Assembly: GCA_944390575.1 (NCBI GenBank)
Contig: CALXQJ010000002.1
Location: 310,001-374,000 of the forward strand
From: an uncultured Spirochaetota bacterium
GTDB taxonomy: Bacteria > Spirochaetota > Brachyspiria > Brachyspirales > Brachyspiraceae
Length of the DNA: 64,000 nt
Direction of reading: 5' to 3'
Shown here: positions 53,873-62,720 of the stretch, in pieces
How the letters are laid out: the number at the start of each line of letters is the position of its first letter
Position numbering within the stretch: the first letter of the stretch is position 1
Position numbers and translations under genes: made by a program
Notes under the pieces: model-generated
Seen by the model: only the letters and a program-made list of their open reading frames with translations
Told to the model about the DNA's origin: nothing
Databases searched by the model: none

Positions 53873-54499
53873 ATGATAGAGGATTTAATAAATAGAGTTC
53901 CAGAATTGGCTTTTATGAAAGATAGTATAGAGCTTGCTATTAATGATATTATCAAAGCTTATGAGAATGGAAATAAGATTTTAATAGCTGGAAATGGGGG
54001 GAGTGCTTGTGATAGCGAGCATATTGCTGGAGAGATGCTTAAGAGTTTTTTAAAGAAACGCCCTATAAAAAAAGAAATTAGAGATGGACTTTTAGAATTT
54101 GAAGATGGGGAGTATATTGCAGATAATTTAGAGCATCCATTAAGAGCAGTAGCATTAACATCACATCTTGGACTTTCTACTGCATATCTTAATGATAAAG
54201 AACCATATTTAATGTTTGCTCAGCAATTATTAGGTTTTGGAGACAAGGGTGATATTTTTATTGCAATTAGTACATCTGGAAATGCAAAAAATATTATATA
54301 TGCTGCTAAGGTTGCTAAAGCTATGGGTATAAAGGTTGTATCTCTTACAAATAATGATGGAGGTAAGTTAGCTAATATGGCGGATATTGCTATTAAGGCT
54401 CCTGTTAGAGAAACTCATTTAACTCAAGAATATCATATAAAAATATATCATGAAATTTGTATAAAAGTAGAAGAGCATTTTTTTAAGGAAAATAGATAG
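53873..54499 (+). CDS. gmhA: Sedoheptulose-7-phosphate isomerase
   Basis: GmhA converts sedoheptulose-7-phosphate to D-glycero-D-manno-heptose-7-phosphate, the first step of ADP-heptose synthesis. The 208-residue SIS-domain protein has AGNGGSACDSEHIAGEML, ISTSGNAKNIIYAAKVAK and the C-terminal THLTQEYHIKIYHEIC with the metal-binding Gln/His residues. AGGAG precedes the ATG. It complements rfaE2 and rfaD at the other end of the window; a GmhB phosphatase and the HldA kinase are not seen here. Confidence 0.92.
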   Translation: MIEDLINRVPELAFMKDSIELAINDIIKAYENGNKILIAGNGGSACDSEHIAGEMLKSFLKKRPIKKEIRDGLLEFEDGEYIADNLEHPLRAVALTSHLGLSTAYLNDKEPYLMFAQQLLGFGDKGDIFIAISTSGNAKNIIYAAKVAKAMGIKVVSLTNNDGGKLANMADIAIKAPVRETHLTQEYHIKIYHEICIKVEEHFFKENR

Positions 54500-54530
54500 T
54501 AAAATAATAAAAAAGTAGATAATAAAAAAT

Positions 54531-54572
54531 AATACCTATATAAGTGAATCTTATATAGGTATTTATTTTATT
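54531..54572 (+). terminator. Terminator after gmhA
   Basis: A 14-bp perfect stem pairs AATACCTATATAAG (54531-54544) with CTTATATAGGTATT (54550-54563), followed by a T-rich stretch. It also faces the end of the convergent transketolase gene. Confidence 0.75.
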
Positions 54573-55489
54573 TATTTAATTTTATTATATAAGCCCTTAG
54601 CAGTTAATCCATACTTCTCCATAAGCTCTTCAACAGTACCAGATTCTCCAAAAGTATCATTAACTCCCACTTTAATAAGTTGTGCAGGATATTCTTCAGT
54701 TAATACTTCAGATATAGCAGAACCAAGTCCTCCAATAATAGAATGTTCTTCAAAGCTTATTAATTTTTTATGTTTTTTAGCCATAGCAACAATAGTTTCT
54801 CTATCTATTGGTTTAATAGTATGAATATTTACTACAGTAGTAGAAATACCATCTTTTTCAAGCATTTCAGCAGTTTCTAAAGCTTCAGGTACTAATATTC
54901 CAGTAGCAAATATACAAACTTCATTACCTTCTTTTAATATATTAGCTTTTCCTATTTGAAAAGGAGTAGAGTCTGTAGTAATAATTCTTGTAGCAGGACG
55001 AGCCATTCTTAAATAACAAGGTCCATTATACTCAGCTGCGGCAAATATAGCTTTTTCTGTTTCTAAAGCATCAGATGGAACAATAACTGTCATATTTGGT
55101 ATAGAACGCATAATTGCAATATCTTCTATAGCCTGATGACTTCCTCCATCTTCTCCAACAGAAATACCAGCATGTGTTACTGCTATTTTTACATTTAGTT
55201 TAGGATAGCAAATAGAGTTTCTAACAATCTCAAAAGCTCGTCCAGCACCAAATATAGCAAATGTAGAAGCAAAAGGAATTTTACCAGCAATAGCAAAACC
55301 AGCAGCAGCACCCATCATATTTTGCTCAGCAATACCCATATTAAAGAATCTATCAGCAAAAGAAGCCTTAAAAGTTTTAGTCATAGTAGAACCAGATAAA
55401 TCAGCATCAAGAACTACAACATTTTTATTTATTTCACCAAGTTTTTTTAATGCATCGCCATAAGCATTTCTTGTAGCTTTTTTTTCCAT
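54572..55489 (-). CDS. Transketolase, C-terminal subunit
   Basis: This is the C-terminal part of a split transketolase, which moves two-carbon units between sugar phosphates. The 305-residue protein has VVLDADLSGSTMT at the start, MGIAEQNMMGAAAGFA with the thiamin-activating Glu, THAGISVGEDGGSHQAIED, and a C-terminal regulatory-type domain with GNEVCIFATGILVPEAL. It needs the N-terminal subunit encoded just upstream (45-base gap). Split transketolases of this kind are common in several bacterial phyla and archaea. Confidence 0.93.
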   Translation of the reverse strand: MEKKATRNAYGDALKKLGEINKNVVVLDADLSGSTMTKTFKASFADRFFNMGIAEQNMMGAAAGFAIAGKIPFASTFAIFGAGRAFEIVRNSICYPKLNVKIAVTHAGISVGEDGGSHQAIEDIAIMRSIPNMTVIVPSDALETEKAIFAAAEYNGPCYLRMARPATRIITTDSTPFQIGKANILKEGNEVCIFATGILVPEALETAEMLEKDGISTTVVNIHTIKPIDRETIVAMAKKHKKLISFEEHSIIGGLGSAISEVLTEEYPAQLIKVGVNDTFGESGTVEELMEKYGLTAKGLYNKIK

Positions 55490-55533
55490 AATTATTATTC
55501 CTTATTATTCAAAATATTTAATTTAGAGTTTTA

Positions 55534-56328
55534 TTATTTAGCATCTAATTCAAGCATAGCTTTTTCAAACTCTTCTTTACTTGGAGCTTTACCGTGCCAT
55601 CCAACAGAGTTTTCCATAAAAGATACTCCCTTACCTTTTACAGTTTTTGCTATAATAGCTTTAGGTTTATCTTTTACTTCTGTTTTGAAAACTTTTTCCA
55701 ATTCTTCTTCATTATGTCCATCTACAGTAAATACCTCAAAGCCAAATGCCTTTAATTTAGACTCTAAATCTCCAAGAGACATAACTTCTTCATTCTTACC
55801 ATCTATTTGAAGACCATTATAGTCTACTATTAAAGTATAATTATCAAGCTTATAATTGCTTGCAGCCATAGCAGATTCCCAGAAAGTTCCTTCTTGAGCT
55901 TCTCCATCACCAGCTATTGCAAATACTTTATTACTTTTTTTATCTAATTTATATGCAAGTGCCACTCCTATAGCTATGCTAACTCCTTGTCCAAGTGAGC
56001 CAGTAGAAGCTTCTACACCAAGTAGATATTTTTTATCTGGATGTCCTTGAAGTCTTGAACCTAACTTTCTGTATGTAAGTAGTTCATCTGTAGAGAAAAA
56101 ACCTCTATGAGCTAATGTAGAATATAATACAGCAGAGCCATGTCCTTTTGATAGTATTAAAATATCTCTATTTTCTTTTTTTGGATTTTGAGGATCTATA
56201 TCCATAATTTTAAAGTATAGAGTATGCATTATTTCTACTAATGATAAAGCACCACCTATATGTCCTGAGTTGGCATTATATACCATACTAATAATATCTT
56301 TTCTGATTTGAGTAGTTAGAGAACTCAT
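55534..56328 (-). CDS. Transketolase, N-terminal subunit
   Basis: The 264-residue N-terminal subunit binds thiamin diphosphate. The motif GDGEAQEG followed by YNGLQIDG matches the family's GDG-x-N cofactor region. SGHIGGALSLVEIMHTLYF and LSKGHGSAVLYSTLAHRGF carry substrate-binding His residues. It is the first gene of the pair, with AAGGAA-like bases before its ATG, and forms the complete enzyme with the product of the gene at 54572. Confidence 0.93.
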   Translation of the reverse strand: MSSLTTQIRKDIISMVYNANSGHIGGALSLVEIMHTLYFKIMDIDPQNPKKENRDILILSKGHGSAVLYSTLAHRGFFSTDELLTYRKLGSRLQGHPDKKYLLGVEASTGSLGQGVSIAIGVALAYKLDKKSNKVFAIAGDGEAQEGTFWESAMAASNYKLDNYTLIVDYNGLQIDGKNEEVMSLGDLESKLKAFGFEVFTVDGHNEEELEKVFKTEVKDKPKAIIAKTVKGKGVSFMENSVGWHGKAPSKEEFEKAMLELDAK

Positions 56329-56404
56329 TTTACTTTCCTTAATTATTTGTTATTATAATTAGTATATAAAAAATACTTTTATTGTCAAATATAATATATA
56401 ATCT

Positions 56405-56432
56405 TTGACAAAAATATTCTTAATTATATAAT
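56405..56432 (+). promoter_or_regulatory. Promoter of the long ankyrin gene
   Basis: Perfect consensus boxes TTGACA (56405-56410) and TATAAT (56427-56432) have a 16-base spacer. Confidence 0.85.
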
Positions 56433-56462
56433 TTCTTAATAGTTTGGAGTATGATTTTTAAT

Positions 56463-57965
56463 ATGATAAAAAAAATTATAGTTTTTATTTTTTATGCAAA
56501 AGTTTTATTCTCTCTAACATATACAGAAAAAGAATTATTCCATCTAATAGAAAATAATTCATCAGAAAGTGAATTAAGAGAGATTTTTAAGTATAAGTTA
56601 AACTTTAATTCTACAAATGATGATGGACTTACACCTCTTTTTTATGCTATAAAATATACAAATGAAATAGCTGTGAGAGTTTTATTAAATTATAAAGAAG
56701 TTAATATTGATTATACATTAGAAAATGACTATAAAGAAAATTATAAAAACATTACTATAAATCTTAAAGGTGCTACTCCTATAGAATATGCTATATTTAA
56801 AAATAACTCATCTATAACAAGACTTTTATTAAATAAAAATGCCAACCTAAAACATAGAGATATAAATGACTTAAATAGTTTTTTATATGCCTCAGCATTT
56901 GCAAGCCCAAATATTATAAGAATGCTACTTTATAAAGATAGAACGCTTGCTACTGATAGGCTTAGTAATGGACTTAATGCTCTTCATATTGCTACTATTT
57001 TTGATAATACGGATAATATTAATTTTCTTGTTAGAAATGTTGCTTTTAATATTAATGATGTTGATTATGAAAATAAAACAGCTCTTTTTTATGCTTCTAC
57101 ATATCAAAACAAAGCTTCTTATGACTTTCTTTTGTCACTTGGTGCTAATAAGGATACTGAGTATATAAGTAATAATTCTGATACTAATAATATATTTAAT
57201 TTTTCCCAAAGCTCATTTAATGATAGAATAGTTTATGACTATATTTATAATTCTGATATAGATTTATTAAAAAATACTCTATTATATTCTAATGTTAATA
57301 TTAATAATTATACTCGTTTTGATATAACACCTTTACTTTATGCTATTAATATTTCTAATAATATAGCTATAAAGACATTATTAGATTTTTCTAAGGATAT
57401 TGATATTAATAAGTCTTTTAATACAAATATTATAGAAGATTTTGATAGTTTTAAATTAAATATCAATGGTATAAGCCCAATAAATTATTCTGTGCTCAAA
57501 AATAACTTTTATGCTTTTAAATTATTGATAGATAATGGTGCTGATTATAGAAAGAAAGATACAAACTATTATAATACATTTTTATATGCTTCTTTATCTT
57601 CTAATTATGAAATAATAAAATTTCTTTTAGATAAAGATAAAAACTCATATAGAGTAGTTGATAATTTAGGAAATAATCCTATGCATTTATTAGCACAGTT
57701 TGGAGATATTGACACTTTTATGCTAATTCATAAAAATACTCCTATTAATATAAACTCTCAAAATGTAAATGGGGATACTCCACTTCATTTATCTGTTATA
57801 AGAAATAATAAAGAAGTATTTAGATATTTACTTATTAATGGTGCTAATTATAATATAAAAAACTATGATGGTAAAAGTGTTAAAGATATTATAAAAAACA
57901 AAAAAGAATTTGAAAGTATAGTAATAGAATTAGAAGAGCTAAACTTATACACAAATGAAAATTAA
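56463..57965 (+). CDS. Long ankyrin-repeat protein with internal duplication
   Basis: The 500-residue protein has a signal peptide (MIKKIIVFIFYAKVLFSL). About 12 ankyrin-type repeats make two similar halves offset by about 232 residues. TPLFYAI at 57 mirrors TPLLYAI at 289, each followed by a long insertion and then ATPIEYAIFKNN or ISPINYSVLKNN. GGAG at 56446-56449 touches an in-frame ATG at 56451, which would be too close, so the ATG at 56463 is preferred although its 13-base spacing is long. It has a consensus promoter and stands alone before the convergent murE. Confidence 0.85.
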   Translation: MIKKIIVFIFYAKVLFSLTYTEKELFHLIENNSSESELREIFKYKLNFNSTNDDGLTPLFYAIKYTNEIAVRVLLNYKEVNIDYTLENDYKENYKNITINLKGATPIEYAIFKNNSSITRLLLNKNANLKHRDINDLNSFLYASAFASPNIIRMLLYKDRTLATDRLSNGLNALHIATIFDNTDNINFLVRNVAFNINDVDYENKTALFYASTYQNKASYDFLLSLGANKDTEYISNNSDTNNIFNFSQSSFNDRIVYDYIYNSDIDLLKNTLLYSNVNINNYTRFDITPLLYAINISNNIAIKTLLDFSKDIDINKSFNTNIIEDFDSFKLNINGISPINYSVLKNNFYAFKLLIDNGADYRKKDTNYYNTFLYASLSSNYEIIKFLLDKDKNSYRVVDNLGNNPMHLLAQFGDIDTFMLIHKNTPININSQNVNGDTPLHLSVIRNNKEVFRYLLINGANYNIKNYDGKSVKDIIKNKKEFESIVIELEELNLYTNEN

Positions 57966-57969
57966 TTTT

Positions 57970-59484
57970 TTAATATTTTAATATTTCTCTAACAACTTCT
58001 CTATCATCAAAGTTTATAGTTTTATCTGCAAAAATCTGATATGTTTCATGTCCTTTACCTGCTATAATAACTATATCATTTTCTTTTGCTTCTTCTATAG
58101 CAAATTTAATAGCTTCCTTTCTATTTAATATAGTATTAAAACACTCTTTTGATTGAAATCCAGACTCTATATCATTTATTATTTGCTCTATATTTTCTGT
58201 TCTAGGATTATCTAATGTTACTACAACTTTATCTGCATATTTCTCTGCAATTTCAGCCATTATAGTACGCTTTTTTCTGTCTCTATCTCCACCACATCCA
58301 AATACTACTATAATCCTATTTGGATTTAGCTTTCTTGACTCTATTAATATATTTTCTAAACTATCAGGTGTATGAGAATAATCTACAGTAACAATGAATG
58401 GATCTTTCTCTTCAGTGACTATTTCAAATCTACCATCTACTTTTACTTTTGAAATAGATTTAATAGTTTTATTCATATCAAGTTTATTTTCATAAGCATA
58501 AGCTAAAACAGATAAAGCATTAAGTACATTAAATCTTCCAAGAAGAGAAAGTTTAATATTTGCAATATATTTGCCTTTGGCATAAAATTCAAACTCAGTT
58601 TTTTTAGCATTTAATGATATAATCTTTCCATAATAATCAGCTTTATCAGTTAAGCCATAAGTTACTATAGGTAGAGATAATTTATCTATATAGTTCTTAA
58701 TAGTTTTGAACTTATCTGTTTCTATATTTAAAATAACAAGTTTTTTCTTCTTTGAACTTAATTTTAATAAGTTAAATAGTTTTAATTTTGCATTAAGATA
58801 TTTTTTCATATCTATATGATAGTCTAAATGATCTTCTGTAATATTAGTAAATATAGCAGTATCAAAGTCTAAATAATCACATCTATTCATATCAAGTGCC
58901 TGAGAAGATGCCTCCATTACTATATGACTTACTTGTTTTTTTATAGATTTATCAAAAATAGATTCTAAGTCTATAGATTCTGGTGTTGTTAGATTTGTTT
59001 TTATAATGGTTTTACCTATCATATTCTTTATAGTGCCTATTAAAGTTGTTTTATTCTTATTTGCTTCTAAAATACTTTTTAATAAATATGATATAGTTGT
59101 TTTTCCATTAGTTCCTGTTATTACTATAGTATTTATTTTTTTTGTAGGCTCATCGTATAACTTTTTTGATATATATGCCAATATTTCTCTTGTATTTTTT
59201 ACCTCAACAAAGTGTATTTTATTATATTTATTTTGTAATTCTTTTATATATTTCTTATCAGCTTTTAAGTCGTATATAATAATACTTGCTTTATTTTCTA
59301 TAGCAGATTCTATATATTTATGCCCATCATCTTTTATACCTTTAATTGCTATAAAGATATATTCTTTTTTTATTAGTTTTGAATTATATGATATATTTTT
59401 TATATTGGTATTTAGACATTCTTTTGATATTTTACTTATATCTATATTATCATAGTTTTTGATGAGTTCTTTAAAAGTTTTCAT
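57970..59484 (-). CDS. murE: UDP-N-acetylmuramoyl-tripeptide synthetase
   Basis: MurE adds the third amino acid to the peptidoglycan precursor. The 504-residue Mur ligase has the ATP loop VITGTNGKTT, MEASSQALDMNRCD, the D-H-L-D-Y-H motif and GCGGDRDRKKR. The substrate motif reads D-N-P-R-T-E, the form usually tied to meso-diaminopimelate; lysine enzymes differ here. It is third in a short rsmH-ftsL-murE cluster. A hairpin sits in the 94-base gap before it. Confidence 0.93.
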   Translation of the reverse strand: MKTFKELIKNYDNIDISKISKECLNTNIKNISYNSKLIKKEYIFIAIKGIKDDGHKYIESAIENKASIIIYDLKADKKYIKELQNKYNKIHFVEVKNTREILAYISKKLYDEPTKKINTIVITGTNGKTTISYLLKSILEANKNKTTLIGTIKNMIGKTIIKTNLTTPESIDLESIFDKSIKKQVSHIVMEASSQALDMNRCDYLDFDTAIFTNITEDHLDYHIDMKKYLNAKLKLFNLLKLSSKKKKLVILNIETDKFKTIKNYIDKLSLPIVTYGLTDKADYYGKIISLNAKKTEFEFYAKGKYIANIKLSLLGRFNVLNALSVLAYAYENKLDMNKTIKSISKVKVDGRFEIVTEEKDPFIVTVDYSHTPDSLENILIESRKLNPNRIIVVFGCGGDRDRKKRTIMAEIAEKYADKVVVTLDNPRTENIEQIINDIESGFQSKECFNTILNRKEAIKFAIEEAKENDIVIIAGKGHETYQIFADKTINFDDREVVREILKY

Positions 59485-59500
59485 AAATATACCTACTACA

Positions 59501-59537
59501 AATCTAATTTTATAGTATTAAAACATAAAATTAGATT
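59501..59537. repeat. 13-bp inverted repeat between ftsL and murE
   Basis: AATCTAATTTTAT (59501-59513) is the exact reverse complement of ATAAAATTAGATT (59525-59537), with an 11-base loop. No T-run follows on either strand, so it is not a standard terminator. It sits where ftsI usually lies. Confidence 0.6.
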
Positions 59538-59578
59538 ATAGTAAATAATTATTTATCAAAATATAACTATTATATTAA

Positions 59579-59884
59579 TTAATTTTCTTCTATCTTTATA
59601 TACATTATATCATCATTATTTTTTGTAGAACTAAATCCATTTAAAATAGCAGTTTCTATAAATCTATTAGGTGATGAAAGTTCTGCTTCTTCTGCACTTA
59701 GAACTTTAATTTCTTTTTCTAAAGTTTTAATTTTCTTATCAAGCTCAGATATTTTAATAATAATATCATTAGACTTTATATTCCCAATAAAAGTTAATAC
59801 ACTAATTACTATAATAAAAATAATAAAAACTAAAAATAAATGTCCAATAGGGTATGTTTTTGGCATTTTTTCTTTTTTTTCCAT
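59579..59884 (-). CDS. ftsL: FtsL-like cell division protein
   Basis: FtsL is a small bitopic divisome protein that works with FtsB and FtsQ. The 101-residue protein has a short basic cytoplasmic end, one transmembrane helix (about residues 14-34) and a leucine/isoleucine-zipper coiled coil (about 38-70: IIIKISELDKKIKTLEKEIKVL). FtsL sequences are poorly conserved, so the call depends on its topology and its place directly after rsmH and before murE in a division/cell-wall cluster. Confidence 0.75.
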   Translation of the reverse strand: MEKKEKMPKTYPIGHLFLVFIIFIIVISVLTFIGNIKSNDIIIKISELDKKIKTLEKEIKVLSAEEAELSSPNRFIETAILNGFSSTKNNDDIMYIKIEEN

Positions 59885-59910
59885 TAATCTTGATTCCTTT
59901 TTTTATTTTT

Positions 59911-60807
59911 TTATAATAATTGTGCAACTCTCATTTTTGCACTTCTACTTGCTGGATTTTTTTTTATTTCTTCATTTGTCGGAGTTAAAACTTTATTATT
60001 TAGTATCCTAAGCATTCCTTCTTTATTTTTTGTATTTTCATTATCTTTAAAAAATCTTTTTATAATTCTATCTTCAAGAGAGTGATAACTTATAATACAA
60101 ATAATAGCATTTTGTTTTAGTATTGTTTTTAAGTTTTCTATAGATTTTTTAATAATATTAAGCTCATCATTTACTTCGATTCTAATAGCTTGAAATATCA
60201 ATGTTGCAGGGTGTATTTTTGAATGTCTTTGATTTTTTGGTGTATTATGAAATATAATGTTTTCTAATTCTTTTGTACTTTCTATTTTTTTATTTTTTCT
60301 CTCTTCAATAATTATACTTGCTATTTTTTTTGCATTTTTTATTTCACCATATTCAAATAACACTCTTTCAAGTTCTTCTTTAGAATATTCATTTACAACT
60401 TCATATGCACTTTTTTTATTAATACCAAGTCTCATATCAAGTTTCACATCATCATTAAAAGAAAAACCTCTATTAGCCTTTTTAAAATGAAATAATGAAA
60501 CTCCTAAATCATATAATACAAAATCTATATTCCCTATTAATTCTTTTGGTAGTACATTAATCATATTATCATAAGTTGTATTATAGTAGTAGAAATTTGT
60601 ATATTTTTTTAGCCTTTCTTTTGCTATATCTAATATAATGCTATCTCTCTCAAAGCTATGAACATTTAAGTTTTTATCAAGCATAGCCTTAGTATGCCCA
60701 CCTTCCCCTAAAGTTGCATCTATTACATTTACTGCACTATTAGGTATAAAGCTTAAAACTTCTTCAAGCATAACAGGTGTATGTATAATCTCTAATTTTT
60801 GACACAT
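59911..60807 (-). CDS. rsmH: 16S rRNA m4C1402 methyltransferase RsmH
   Basis: RsmH (MraW) methylates N4 of C1402 in 16S rRNA. The 298-residue protein has HTPVMLEEVL, IDATLGEGGHTKAML (SAM binding), FVLYDLGVSLFHFKKANRGFSF (split, about 98-120), MRLGINKK and the C-terminal ISYHSLEDRIIKRFF with SRSAKMRVAQ. The length is normal. It begins the cluster rsmH-ftsL-murE on the minus strand. Confidence 0.95.
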   Translation of the reverse strand: MCQKLEIIHTPVMLEEVLSFIPNSAVNVIDATLGEGGHTKAMLDKNLNVHSFERDSIILDIAKERLKKYTNFYYYNTTYDNMINVLPKELIGNIDFVLYDLGVSLFHFKKANRGFSFNDDVKLDMRLGINKKSAYEVVNEYSKEELERVLFEYGEIKNAKKIASIIIEERKNKKIESTKELENIIFHNTPKNQRHSKIHPATLIFQAIRIEVNDELNIIKKSIENLKTILKQNAIICIISYHSLEDRIIKRFFKDNENTKNKEGMLRILNNKVLTPTNEEIKKNPASRSAKMRVAQLL

Positions 60808-60901
60808 ATTTTTAATTATCGTATAATTTATATAAATATTTTTAATACTATTTAATTTTTTTTATTATATTTAATCTTGAGTAAAAAAATTAGTATAATA
60901 C

Positions 60902-60929
60902 TTGACAATTAGTTTATAAGATACATAAT
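60902..60929 (+). promoter_or_regulatory. Promoter of the coiled-coil/pgeF pair
   Basis: TTGACA (60902-60907) and CATAAT (60924-60929) have a 16-base spacer. This gap of 169 bases also holds the start region of rsmH on the other strand. Confidence 0.6.
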
Positions 60930-60976
60930 AAATATTATATAGTAAAAAGTTATAAAAAATAAAAAAGGTTACAATA

Positions 60977-61207
60977 GTGCAAGAAAAAGACATAATTTTA
61001 GAACTTCAAGAAGATAATAGATTACTTTCTACAAAAATAGAAGTTTATAAAGAAGAGATAGCATCATTAAAGTCAAAAATAGACTATGCTAATAAACTTT
61101 TTGCTTTATATGAAAATATAATGGATGAATCTCGAAAAGAAATCAAAACTCTCAATGATAGAATTAGAGAATTAGAAGATAAATTAGATAAAAAAAATAA
61201 TGAGTAA
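60977..61207 (+). CDS. Small coiled-coil protein
   Basis: I do not recognise a family for this 76-residue protein. It is almost entirely an amphipathic, charged coiled coil with heptad leucines and isoleucines (QEKDIILELQEDNRLLSTKI, later RIRELEDKLDKK). It starts with GTG at 60977, supported by AAAAAGG at about 60962-60968, 8 bases upstream. It overlaps the pgeF start by 8 bases, so they are translated together. Its size and form resemble small scaffolding proteins such as ZapA- or ZapB-like division factors, but that is only a resemblance. Confidence 0.7.
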   Translation: MQEKDIILELQEDNRLLSTKIEVYKEEIASLKSKIDYANKLFALYENIMDESRKEIKTLNDRIRELEDKLDKKNNE

Positions 61208-61910
61208 TATATTCTTTCCAAATAAGTCTAATAATAACTTATATATAGCAACTCTTTCTAAAGGTAAAGATATAATAGCTTCTGATGTTAGTGTAGATTA
61301 TAGAAAATCTTCAGAAGATAGATTTTTTACAGAAATAGGCTTAGATATAGATAAAGCTATCTTTATGAATCAGGTGCATAAGGATAATGTTGTAAAAATA
61401 GATAGTAGCAATGTTTCATTATATAATAGAAACAACCCAGTTCCAGATACAGATGCTACTATTACAAACTTAAAAAATATTCCTTTAGTAGTTCAAACAG
61501 CCGATTGTTTGCCTATAGTTTTATATTGTAGTTCTACTAAGTCTATTGGAGTTATTCATAGTGGCTGGAGAAGTACTGTATTAAATATTGTGTCAAATAC
61601 TTTAAGTATGATGAAAAAAGAATATAGTGTAGATATTTCTAATATGTATGCTTATATAGGGGCTCATATATTTAAAGAAAATTATGAAGTAGGGGATGAG
61701 GTTGCTAATCTATTTCGTAGTAAGGAGTTTATTAATAATAAATGGTATGTAGATAATGCTAATGAGGCTAAACTTCAGATGATAGATTTTGGTTTGAGAG
61801 AAGATAATATTGAAGTATCAAATTTAAATAGCTTTGATGAAGAGTTTTATTCCTATAGAAGAGATGGTTCACAGATTGGTCGTATTCTTACTGTTGCTGT
61901 TATTAAATAA
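61200..61910 (+). CDS. pgeF: PgeF/YfiH-family (laccase-domain) protein
   Basis: The family (formerly called polyphenol oxidase YfiH) has purine nucleoside phosphorylase or peptidoglycan-editing activity, depending on the member. The 236-residue protein has the conserved metal/active-site residues: His in MNQVHKDNV, Cys in TADCLPIVLY and His in GVIHSGWRST. The C-terminus has a YSYRRDGSQIGR-like close. It overlaps the coiled-coil gene at its 5' end. Confidence 0.93.
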   Translation: MSNIFFPNKSNNNLYIATLSKGKDIIASDVSVDYRKSSEDRFFTEIGLDIDKAIFMNQVHKDNVVKIDSSNVSLYNRNNPVPDTDATITNLKNIPLVVQTADCLPIVLYCSSTKSIGVIHSGWRSTVLNIVSNTLSMMKKEYSVDISNMYAYIGAHIFKENYEVGDEVANLFRSKEFINNKWYVDNANEAKLQMIDFGLREDNIEVSNLNSFDEEFYSYRRDGSQIGRILTVAVIK

Positions 61911-61926
61911 TAAACTATAATTTTTT

Positions 61927-61955
61927 TTGACAATTAATATTCTATCTTATATAAT
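61927..61955 (+). promoter_or_regulatory. Promoter of the thioesterase gene
   Basis: Perfect consensus boxes TTGACA (61927-61932) and TATAAT (61950-61955) have a 17-base spacer, 33 bases before the start codon. Confidence 0.85.
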
Positions 61956-61988
61956 ACTGTGTGATTTATATTATAGGTTTTTAGTATT

Positions 61989-62705
61989 ATGAAAAATTAT
62001 GAAATGAAAACAAGAATAAGAACTAGTCAAATAGATAAGAATGGTTTTTTAAAGCCTTCATCTATTTTTGACCTTATGCAGGATTGTTCTTTTTTTCAGC
62101 TTGATAGTGATGAGCATTTGAATAAATTTTTCTCAGAGAATAATGTTACATTATTTTTAGCCTCAAGACAAGTTGATATTTATAATCTCCCAAGATATAG
62201 TGAAGATGTAATAGTAAAGACTTATGTTTATGAGTGTAATGAGTATTATGGCTTTAGAAATACGGTGATTTATGATTCTAATTATAATGAACTTGTTATT
62301 TCAAATGCTACTGGAGCTTTTGTAGACTTTAATACTGGTTCACTTATTAGAATGCCTAAGGATTTAATAGAGTATTATAATAGTGGAGAAAAACAGAATA
62401 TGAATTATCTTCCTCGTAAAATATCTTTTGATAAGGATGGTTTTACAGAGATATATAGATTTAAAGTAAAAAAATATTTTATAGATGATAATCATCATGT
62501 TAATAATGCAAGGTATATAGATATGGCTATTGATTATGTTGATGATGATTTTGATAGAGTTAGAATAGAGTATAAAACACCTGCTAAATTAGATGATGTG
62601 ATTATTGTACATAGAATGAGTTTAGATAATAAATATATATTAAAATTAGATGGAGAAAACAATATTACATATTCTGTATTAGAGTTTTCTTATAATTCTT
62701 TTTAA
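61989..62705 (+). CDS. Acyl-ACP thioesterase
   Basis: The enzyme releases fatty acids from acyl carrier protein. The 238-residue protein matches the plant/bacterial FatA-type double hot-dog family. An N-terminal RIRTSQIDKNGFLKP and DLMQDCSFFQLDS come first, then ASRQVDIYNLPRYSEDVIVKT, then a second hot dog with DDNHHVNNARYIDMAID, which includes the usual N-x-H-x-N-N-x-x-Y catalytic region. It has its own promoter. The antiporter gene follows after 15 bases. Confidence 0.9.
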   Translation: MKNYEMKTRIRTSQIDKNGFLKPSSIFDLMQDCSFFQLDSDEHLNKFFSENNVTLFLASRQVDIYNLPRYSEDVIVKTYVYECNEYYGFRNTVIYDSNYNELVISNATGAFVDFNTGSLIRMPKDLIEYYNSGEKQNMNYLPRKISFDKDGFTEIYRFKVKKYFIDDNHHVNNARYIDMAIDYVDDDFDRVRIEYKTPAKLDDVIIVHRMSLDNKYILKLDGENNITYSVLEFSYNSF

Positions 62706-62720
62706 GTAAAAAAGTGGTTT

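Noticed and set aside
59501-59537. Inverted repeat before murE as an intrinsic terminator
   Set aside because: No run of T follows the stem on either strand, and murE downstream has its own binding site and would need read-through.
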